Source: Anaerolinea sp.
GTDB taxonomy: Bacteria; Chloroflexota; Anaerolineae; Anaerolineales; Villigracilaceae
Assembly: GCA_020720965.1 (NCBI GenBank)
Contig: DYNS01000197.1
Span: 1-5,877, forward strand
Length of the DNA: 5,877 nucleotides
Direction of reading: 5' to 3'
Every line of letters begins with the position of its first letter. The first letter of the stretch is position 1. Both the position numbers and the translations under genes were made by a program. The notes under the pieces are model-generated. The model saw only the letters and a list, made by a program, of their open reading frames with translations. It was not told the DNA's origin and ran no database searches. This document shows positions 1-4,889 of this stretch, in pieces.

Positions 1-53
1 TGAGAGAGATGCCGTTCTGTTCGCAAATTGCGTAAACGCTCGCCAAGAGTCAT
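1..53 (-). CDS. XRE-family helix-turn-helix regulator, N-terminal fragment
   Basis: Only the first 17 codons are in the window; the gene continues past the left edge. The visible protein reads MTLGERLRNLRTERHLS, and the next codon begins CA (Gln or His). This is the typical opening of a Cro/C1 (XRE) DNA-binding domain: helix 1 with the RLRxLR pattern, then the start of helix 2, usually LSQ. Proteins of this class bind short repeated or dyad operators and often control their own gene and a divergent neighbour. The ATG at 53 was chosen because a GGAG ribosome binding site sits 6 nt upstream. An in-frame ATG at 65 would add MENT but has no Shine-Dalgarno sequence. The gene is divergent from the membrane-protein gene at 225, and operator-like repeats lie in its upstream region. 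The C-terminal domain and the regulated genes cannot be judged from this fragment. Confidence 0.72.
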   Translation of the reverse strand, partial: MTLGERLRNLRTERHLS

Positions 54-59
54 GGTATT

Positions 60-63
60 CTCC
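60..63 (-). promoter_or_regulatory. Ribosome binding site of the XRE regulator gene
   Basis: On the minus strand GGAG lies 6 nt before the ATG at 53. It overlaps the alternative in-frame ATG at 65-63, so it supports the downstream start and not the longer one. Confidence 0.6.
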
Positions 64-84
64 ATTCCGCGCTGACAGGGTGTA

Positions 85-118
85 TTTTGTACAGGAACTA
101 CAAAAATAGATTACAAAA
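85..118. promoter_or_regulatory. Triple TTTTGTA/TACAAAA operator-like cluster
   Basis: TTTTGTA at 85-91 and TACAAAA at 99-105 form a perfect 7-bp inverted repeat around a 7-bp spacer. A third copy, TACAAAA, lies at 112-118, 13 bp downstream of the second and in the same orientation. The cluster sits 32-65 nt upstream of the XRE regulator start, where its promoter should be, so autoregulatory binding sites are a reasonable inference. No clear -35/-10 pair for the regulator could be assigned in this AT-rich stretch. Confidence 0.45.
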
Positions 119-151
119 GAAGCGCTATTTTACATCCAATTGGGCGCTTCT
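118..151. repeat. 8-bp inverted repeat with internal palindrome
   Basis: AGAAGCGC at 118-125 is the exact reverse complement of GCGCTTCT at 144-151, separated by 18 bp. The right part of the spacer, 136-143, is the perfect palindrome CCAATTGG. There is no good T-run on either strand and no gene running into it, so a protein-binding site is more likely than a terminator. It touches the last TACAAAA copy at position 118. Confidence 0.4.
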
Positions 152-206
152 CCCGCTCTAAAAAATGATGCCAGGCGTGGCGCAACCCGGCAAAGGCAGG
201 CAGACA

Positions 207-215
207 TGCTAAAAT
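207..215 (+). promoter_or_regulatory. Extended -10 promoter of the membrane glycosyltransferase gene
   Basis: TGCTAAAAT matches the extended -10 pattern TGnTAtAAT. No recognisable -35 hexamer is present about 17 nt upstream, as is common for extended -10 promoters. The expected transcription start, about 7 nt downstream, falls at 221-223, practically at the ATG at 225. The nucleotides before the ATG contain no Shine-Dalgarno sequence, so the transcript is probably leaderless or nearly so. Confidence 0.45.
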
Positions 216-224
216 ACCAGCCTT

Positions 225-2309
225 ATGGCAAAAATAACCTCTCTCCTCCTCGCATGGCTCAAAACCCATAGCGGATTCCGTCTTTATGCCTTTGCCCTGT
301 TCCTCGTCATGGGCGCGTCTTACCTTTTGTTGGTTGGGCAAATGGGCTTCAATTATGACGATTGGGAGGGGGTTTTTCTCTACCAGCAAAATTTCTCTGC
401 CCAACAGGTCTGGAACTACTTCCTCATAGACCGCCCCTTCTCCGCCCTCGTCCATTGGGCATTTCACCCCCTGCTAGGGACTTCCGTAGAAGGCTGGCAC
501 ATCCTCGTCCTGCTGCTGCATGGGTCTGCCATCCTGCTATTGGTCAAAACTTTTTTGCTGCTCTTCCCCGGCAACACCCTGGCAATCGGCTGGGTCGGTT
601 TTTTGCTGGCGGTCTACCCCGGCATCAACCGCCATTTTGTCGCCCGCACCAGCACACCACATTACGTCAGCATGTTCCTGTTCGCCCTGTCGCTCTGGCT
701 CATGTTCCATGCCTACGCGCATCACAGAAAACGCGCGCCCCTGCTTGTCTTATCTACCTTGCTGGCATTGGGGCAGGTTCTCATCATCGAATACTTTGCG
801 GCAATGGAAATTGCCCGTCTTTTTCTCCTGCTGTACTACTTCCACCAAAAAGAGACTCAATCCGGTTGGCGGGCATATCAGCGAACCATTCAAACCGCTT
901 TATTGGCATGGATTCCCTACCTGGCAGTCTTTGGCGTTTTCCTCTACTTCAAATTCCAAATCCTGCCGGGGTTGGCAACCCAAGCCGGTTTGGAAGCCAA
1001 ACACGCCGTCAGCCTGCTCGATTCTCTCCGCGCCGCGCCGCTTGCCACCCTGCAGCAATACGCCACCCTCATCGCGCAAGATGTCGCCTACGCCCTCCTG
1101 CACGTCTGGGCGCTCCCCTTCCAAATCACCGAAATTGACTTCGCCGCCATGTCCTACCTCGCCTCCTGGGCAATTGGCTTCGCCGCCGCCTTGCCCGCTG
1201 CCGCCATCCTGTGGGGCTGGGCGCAGAGCGAACAACCGCAAGAACGCCCCACCCAAGGCTGGCTCATCGCCCTCCTCAGCCTGCTCACCCTGCTTTTGGG
1301 CGGCTTGCCCGCCTGGCTCATCGGGCGGCAGGCAGTTGTAGGGCAATGGTCAAGCCGCTTTTTGCTGGCTCCGGTTTTGGGCGCGGTTCCCCTGTTCGTG
1401 CTTTTCTTCTTCTTCCTCAGCGGGAGAAAACGCCAAAGCGCCCTCAGCCTCGTCTTCAGCCTCCTCCTGGCAGCCTCCATCGCCTCCCAATTTCGAGAGG
1501 CAAATCGTTACACCATCTACTGGGATTACCAACGCGAATATTACTGGCAGCTTAAATGGCGCGCGCCCGGTCTTGTGCCGCACACCTTCATCCTTGCTCC
1601 CAACACCCCCCTCATCCGCAACTCCGACTACCAAATTGGCTACAACATCAACCTGCTCTACAACCCCGGCAGCCCCCAAACCGAAGCCCTATACTGGTGG
1701 TTCGACGGACCCGACACCCTGCTAGACCCCCAAACCGGCGAATACAAAGCCGCCAAAAAAGCCCATGACTTTATGCGGAACATCACCTTCGACTCGGATA
1801 TGACCTATGCCCAACCCGTCCTCTTCTCCTACGGACGAGGCTGCTTGCAAACCATCACGGACGACTACTACCAGGGCGAACCGAATCTTTCCTTTCAGGA
1901 AAATCAACTCTTCCCCCTCGCCAAAGACCATCTCATCCTGCCCACCGGACCAGAAATGCCCCTCCAAATTTACGGACCCGAACCCGCGCACGGTTGGTGC
2001 TACCACTACCAAAAAGCCGAACTCGCCCGTAGCCAGCAAAACTGGCAAGAAATTCTGCGCCTGTGGCAAACTGCCAAAACTCAGCAAGCCGAAACCCGCT
2101 ACGGGTTGGAATACCTGCCCTATGTGGAAGCCCACGCCCGCACCCAGGATTGGGAAACCGCCCTCAAATACAGCATCAAAGCCGGAAAAGTGACCAAAGA
2201 AGCCCGCCCCTTCCTGTGCAATTTTTGGCAAACCCGCCTCAGCGCCCTGCCCGGTTACGCCGAACCCTGGCAAACCCTCCGCCGCGAACTCGCCTGCGCC
2301 GCACCCTAA
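225..2309 (+). CDS. Multi-pass membrane protein, probable GT-C-type glycosyltransferase with helical C-terminal region
   Basis: This 694-residue protein has about 10-11 hydrophobic segments, roughly at 18-38, 91-113, 118-132, 147-165, 171-190, 221-243, 281-298, 305-330, 345-365, 375-398 and 404-421. The first outside loop carries NYDDW (residues 43-47), followed by RPF at 70-72 and WHILVLLLHG at 91-100. An acidic pair in the first loop, then an RP motif and a histidine-containing second helix, is the pattern of GT-C enzymes of the PMT/TMTC kind, which use lipid-linked sugars. Residues 422-694 are soluble. They contain an aromatic motif, YYWQLKWRAPGL at 439-450, and a TPR-like helical stretch at about 592-655. 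The start is fixed by an in-frame stop at 210-212 and by the first membrane segment. Donor, acceptor and exact family are unknown; glycosylation of surface polymers or proteins is inference. The 3' end overlaps tsaC by 4 nt, tail to tail. Confidence 0.7.
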   Translation: MAKITSLLLAWLKTHSGFRLYAFALFLVMGASYLLLVGQMGFNYDDWEGVFLYQQNFSAQQVWNYFLIDRPFSALVHWAFHPLLGTSVEGWHILVLLLHGSAILLLVKTFLLLFPGNTLAIGWVGFLLAVYPGINRHFVARTSTPHYVSMFLFALSLWLMFHAYAHHRKRAPLLVLSTLLALGQVLIIEYFAAMEIARLFLLLYYFHQKETQSGWRAYQRTIQTALLAWIPYLAVFGVFLYFKFQILPGLATQAGLEAKHAVSLLDSLRAAPLATLQQYATLIAQDVAYALLHVWALPFQITEIDFAAMSYLASWAIGFAAALPAAAILWGWAQSEQPQERPTQGWLIALLSLLTLLLGGLPAWLIGRQAVVGQWSSRFLLAPVLGAVPLFVLFFFFLSGRKRQSALSLVFSLLLAASIASQFREANRYTIYWDYQREYYWQLKWRAPGLVPHTFILAPNTPLIRNSDYQIGYNINLLYNPGSPQTEALYWWFDGPDTLLDPQTGEYKAAKKAHDFMRNITFDSDMTYAQPVLFSYGRGCLQTITDDYYQGEPNLSFQENQLFPLAKDHLILPTGPEMPLQIYGPEPAHGWCYHYQKAELARSQQNWQEILRLWQTAKTQQAETRYGLEYLPYVEAHARTQDWETALKYSIKAGKVTKEARPFLCNFWQTRLSALPGYAEPWQTLRRELACAAP

Positions 2310-3322
2310 CAGCCCACCCGCCGGGTTGCCGCCCGCCGCAGACGGTCGGCAATGGCTAAACCCAACCCAACCGCTTCCACATCCCGGCAGAAAATCACAT
2401 CCACGCCCTGCTCATCCAGCCAGCGCATCCCGGCATAAATTTGGTGGGCAACACTGGGGAGGTCTGCGCCGAGGGGATACAGCGCCGCAGCCGCATCTTC
2501 CCACCCTGGCAGGTCTTCTTGCGCCGCAAGCCAACCCACCCTGCGCCCCTGCGCCCTGGCTTCCGTCAACGCGGCAAAAAGCGTCTCTTGGGCGTTTTCG
2601 CCGCCAAACAAAACCATCTCGGCACGGGGGGCGTAATGCTTCTCCAATAACCCCGGCGAGGGAAGCCCCGCTTCGGGGTTTCTTTTTTGCCCCAGCGCCG
2701 TCACCTGCCCCAAAACCGATTCCAACATCTCGCGGGTCACGCCGCCGGGGCGCAAAATCCGTGCCGGGGAGGTGGATACATCCACCACAGTCGACTCCAG
2801 CCCCACCTGGGTTTCGCCGCCGTCCAAAATCAAATCCACCCGCCCGTTCAGGTCTTGCCAAACGTGGGCGGCGGTTGTAGGGCTGGTGTGTCCGAATCGG
2901 TTGGCGGAGGGGGCGGCAATGGGTACGCCTGCCTGCTGCAAAAGCGCCTGTGCCACCGGGTGATTGGGAACCCGCACCGCTACGGTGGGCAAGCCTGCGC
3001 TCAACAATGCCGGAAGGTGGGGTAAACGGGGCAGGATGAGGGTCAGCGGACCGGGCCAGAAGGCTTCTGCCAGGGTTTGGGCTGCCGGTGAAACGGCGGA
3101 CACAATGCGGGGCAGTTCTTCCTTGTCCGTCAGGTGGACGATGAGGGGGTCTTGAGTTGGTCTTTCTTTGGCGGTAAAAATACGGGCGAGGGCATCTGCA
3201 TTGAGGGCATTTGCGCCCAAGCCGTACACTGTTTCGGTAGGAAAGGCAACCAAGCCGCCCTGTTGAAGGATGCGAGCGGCATGAGCAATGTTTTTTGGGG
3301 TGGCAGGGAGAATGGGGGTCAT
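2306..3322 (-). CDS. tsaC: L-threonylcarbamoyladenylate synthase (TsaC/Sua5, YrdC plus Sua5 domain)
   Basis: The enzyme makes threonylcarbamoyl-AMP from threonine, bicarbonate and ATP, the first step of t6A37 tRNA modification. The 338-residue product matches the long Sua5 form; YrdC-only enzymes have about 200 residues. YrdC motifs are intact: FPTETVYGLGANA at 27-39, AKERP at 51-55, WPGPLTL at 89-95, the APSAN nucleotide loop at 137-141, GLESTVVD at 174-181 and RPGG at 191-194. The interdomain linker carries SPG (222-224) and HYAP (229-232), and the Sua5 domain ends in GLGLAIADRL. The ATG at 3322 starts MTPILPAT, which suits the family. An in-frame ATG at 3406 would add 28 residues that overlap the mreB end and its terminator. 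No free Shine-Dalgarno sequence is visible; the nearest AGGT lies inside the terminator stem. In Bacillus subtilis tsaC (ywlC) also lies in the same region as the atp operon. Confidence 0.95.
   Translation of the reverse strand: MTPILPATPKNIAHAARILQQGGLVAFPTETVYGLGANALNADALARIFTAKERPTQDPLIVHLTDKEELPRIVSAVSPAAQTLAEAFWPGPLTLILPRLPHLPALLSAGLPTVAVRVPNHPVAQALLQQAGVPIAAPSANRFGHTSPTTAAHVWQDLNGRVDLILDGGETQVGLESTVVDVSTSPARILRPGGVTREMLESVLGQVTALGQKRNPEAGLPSPGLLEKHYAPRAEMVLFGGENAQETLFAALTEARAQGRRVGWLAAQEDLPGWEDAAAALYPLGADLPSVAHQIYAGMRWLDEQGVDVIFCRDVEAVGLGLAIADRLRRAATRRVGC
2663..2688 (+). terminator. Plus-strand intrinsic terminator inside tsaC, probably serving the membrane-protein gene
   Basis: AAGCCCCG at 2663-2670 pairs with CGGGGTTT at 2674-2681 (8 bp including one G-T pair) around a CTT loop. 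T2681, C2682 and six T residues at 2683-2688 follow. On the minus strand no U-run follows the stem, so it works only for plus-strand transcripts. The only plus-strand gene upstream ends at 2309 with no closer candidate, giving a 3' UTR of about 380 nt antisense to tsaC. In TsaC the same bases encode the YrdC-Sua5 linker, about residues 212-221. Confidence 0.5.
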
Positions 3323-3327
3323 GGCAT

Positions 3328-3356
3328 AAAAAGACCTGACGGTGGCGTCAGGTCTT
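3328..3356 (-). terminator. Intrinsic terminator after mreB, abutting the tsaC start
   Basis: AAGACCTGAC at 3331-3340 and GTCAGGTCTT at 3347-3356 form a perfect 10-bp stem with a 6-nt loop. Read on the minus strand, the stem is followed by further U residues, giving a run of five at 3332-3328. It begins 6 nt after the mreB stop codon, and its U-run ends 5 nt before the tsaC ATG at 3322. It should end the atp-mreB transcript. tsaC then needs read-through or a promoter I could not identify. Confidence 0.75.
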
Positions 3357-3362
3357 GGCGGG

Positions 3363-4370
3363 TTACACTTGGGGCAGGTTTCGCCGCAAAAGCGGGTACA
3401 TGGCAATTCCGCGCGAGGCTCCTTCGGCTACACAGGTGAGGGGGTTGTCCACCAGGTAGGCGGGGATGCCCAGGGTTTTGGTAAGCAGCTTATCCACGCC
3501 GCGCAAAAGGGCGCCGCCGCCGGTGAGCGCCATGCCCCGGTCTATGATGTCGGAGACGAGTTCTGGCGGGGTTTTTTCCAACACGCGGCGGCAGGTTTCG
3601 GTGAGGGCTTTGAGTGGGTCTTGCAGGGCTTCGACAATTTCGCCGGTGGTGAGGGTGACGGGGCGAGGCAGACCGGAGACCTGGTCTTGTCCTTGCACTT
3701 CCATGCTTTGTTCAATGTCCTGAGGAACGGCTGCGCCGATTCGGATTTTCATTTGCTCGGCGGTGAAGGTGGAGATGATGATGCCGTATTTGCGCCGGAT
3801 GTAACTGACGATGGCTTCGTCCATGGACTGTCCGCCTGCCCGCATGGTTTCGGCGGAGACGATGCCGTACATGGCGAGGACGGCGGCTTGGGTGGCGCCT
3901 CCGCCGAGGCATACGACCATGTTGCCAGAGGGGGAGTTGATGGGCAGGTCTACGCCCAGGGCGGCGGCGAGGGGTTGTTGGATGAGGTAGGCATCCCGCG
4001 CTCCGGCTTGCAGGGCGGCTTCGTGTACGGCACGGCTTTCCACGCTGGTCACGCCGTGCGGGACGGTTATCATTACGTTGGGTCTGAAGATTTTTAAGGG
4101 GCTGCTGACTCGTTGCAGGAGTGCCCAGAGCAGACGCTCGGTGATTTCGTAATCTGCAATGACCCCGTTTTGTAAGGGGCGGGCGACCTCGATGGTTTCG
4201 GGAACCCGCCCTTCCATGTCTCTGGCTTGTTTGCCAACCTCTACAATTTTCTGGTCTGCAACGTCAATGGCGACAACGGTCGGTTCTTCCACGCTGACGC
4301 GCTGATTTTCGGCAATGCGGGTGTAGATGGTTCCCAGGTCTATGCCCAGGTCTTTCGAGAATCCTGCCAT
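3363..4370 (-). CDS. mreB: MreB-like bacterial actin with altered nucleotide site
   Basis: MreB is a membrane-associated actin that forms filaments and directs side-wall synthesis. The 335-residue length is normal. Actin-fold landmarks in order are IDLGT (10-14, phosphate 1), GVIADYEITE (69-78), KIFRP (93-97, the usual hydrophobic membrane loop), VPHGVTSVESRAV (103-115, with Glu111), GGG in phosphate 2 (156-158), TAEQMKIRIG (203-212) and LTGGGALLRG (282-291, adenosine motif). Acidic positions normally near nucleotide or Mg2+ are changed: DIGGGTTE reads CLGGGATQ (154-161), EEP reads QQP (131-133) and GGD reads GGQ (179-181). ATP hydrolysis may therefore be weak or absent; that is inference. 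The gene starts 9 nt after atpC, with only a distant GAAGAG as Shine-Dalgarno, suggesting translational coupling. No mreC or mreD follows. Mbl of Bacillus also lies downstream of the atp genes, so it may correspond to Mbl. Confidence 0.88.
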   Translation of the reverse strand: MAGFSKDLGIDLGTIYTRIAENQRVSVEEPTVVAIDVADQKIVEVGKQARDMEGRVPETIEVARPLQNGVIADYEITERLLWALLQRVSSPLKIFRPNVMITVPHGVTSVESRAVHEAALQAGARDAYLIQQPLAAALGVDLPINSPSGNMVVCLGGGATQAAVLAMYGIVSAETMRAGGQSMDEAIVSYIRRKYGIIISTFTAEQMKIRIGAAVPQDIEQSMEVQGQDQVSGLPRPVTLTTGEIVEALQDPLKALTETCRRVLEKTPPELVSDIIDRGMALTGGGALLRGVDKLLTKTLGIPAYLVDNPLTCVAEGASRGIAMYPLLRRNLPQV

Positions 4371-4379
4371 TTTATTGGT

Positions 4380-4817
4380 TTACTCTTCGCCAAAGGTACT
4401 GCGTTTGCGGGTATGGTAGCGCTTGGCGGCATCCAGGCGGAGGTTGGAGCGGCGCAGGGCGGCTTCTAGCGCCAGGTAGGTTTCCACGTCTTCCGCGTGT
4501 ACGCTGGAGATGGCTTCTTCGGCTCTTCGGCGGGCTTCTTCGGCGCGGGCGGTGTCAATCTCCTGCACGTTTTCGGCGGCATCTGCCAGCACGGTGACGA
4601 TTTGGGGCTGCACTTCGGCTACGCCGCCTGCTACGGTGAAGACGTGTTCTTCGGCTTTGTGGCGGACTTTGATGACGCCGTATTGAAGGGTGGTGAGCAG
4701 GGGGGCGTGGTGCGGCAGGATTCCCATTTCGCCATCGGTACCGGGGAGGACGACGATATCAACATCGCCTTCGTACACCAAACGGTCTTGGGAAACAATT
4801 TCACATCGAATGGTCAT
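4380..4817 (-). CDS. atpC: F1 ATP synthase epsilon subunit
   Basis: Epsilon is a central-stalk subunit of F1 that couples rotation and can inhibit ATP hydrolysis. The 145-residue product has the N-terminal beta-sandwich with GEMGILPHHAPLLT (29-42) and GGVAEVQPQIVTVLAD (64-79), followed by two C-terminal helices at about 87-105 and 112-134. The C-terminal half carries IDTARA (87-92), matching the IDxxRA motif of ATP-binding epsilon from Bacillus PS3. By alignment, the PS3 residues E83, D89, R92, R122 and R126 correspond to E82, D88, R91, R123 and R127, so ATP binding is plausible. The ATG at 4817 is supported by GGAG 7 nt upstream. The gene lies 72 nt after atpD, with a large hairpin in the gap, and 9 nt before mreB. 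The charged C-terminal tail (about 132-145) extends slightly past the usual end. Confidence 0.95.
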   Translation of the reverse strand: MTIRCEIVSQDRLVYEGDVDIVVLPGTDGEMGILPHHAPLLTTLQYGVIKVRHKAEEHVFTVAGGVAEVQPQIVTVLADAAENVQEIDTARAEEARRRAEEAISSVHAEDVETYLALEAALRRSNLRLDAAKRYHTRKRSTFGEE

Positions 4818-4824
4818 AAAAGTT

Positions 4825-4828
4825 CTCC
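4825..4828 (-). promoter_or_regulatory. Ribosome binding site of atpC
   Basis: GGAG on the minus strand lies 7 nt before the atpC ATG. It begins only one nucleotide after the outer stem of the atpD-atpC hairpin, so ribosome access may depend on whether that structure is folded. Confidence 0.65.
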
Positions 4829-4829
4829 G

Positions 4830-4885
4830 GTGTCTTGTGTCCGGCTTCGGGTCTATTCTTGCCCAAAGCCGGACACACTCGACAC
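4830..4885 (-). promoter_or_regulatory. Long hairpin in the atpD-atpC intergenic transcript
   Basis: The inner stem pairs 4837-4847 (GTGTCCGGCTT on plus) with 4866-4876 (AAGCCGGACAC), 11 perfect base pairs. It continues through positions 4848 and 4865 and a GGG/CCC triplet around a 10-nt loop. Positions 4848/4865 mismatch as plus-strand RNA but form a G-U pair in the minus-strand transcript. An outer 5-bp stem, GTGTC at 4830-4834 with GACAC at 4881-4885, lies beyond a 2/4-nt internal loop. No U-run follows, so it is not a terminator. The structure starts 4 nt after the atpD stop and ends 1 nt before the atpC ribosome binding site. A role in epsilon translation or mRNA stability is inferred. 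Confidence 0.6.
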
Positions 4886-4889
4886 GAAT

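Noticed and set aside
118..151. The 8-bp inverted repeat read as an intrinsic terminator.
   Set aside because: The loop is 18 nt, the flanking T-run is poor, and no gene on either strand runs into it.
362..1341. Two long plus-strand frames inside the membrane-protein gene.
   Set aside because: Their Pro/Arg/Ser-rich products are out-of-frame readings of C-rich codons, while the 694-residue frame has clear membrane segments and motifs.
3323..3406. An in-frame N-terminal extension of TsaC of 28 residues containing a CxxxCxxC pattern.
   Set aside because: It would overlap the end of mreB and read through the terminator hairpin. TsaC/Sua5 homologues begin close to the MTPILPAT start, and no ribosome binding site supports the longer form. 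The cysteines look like chance.
3342..4097. A 251-codon plus-strand open frame antisense to mreB.
   Set aside because: Glycine/histidine-rich shadow of the mreB coding strand with no ribosome binding site or family resemblance.
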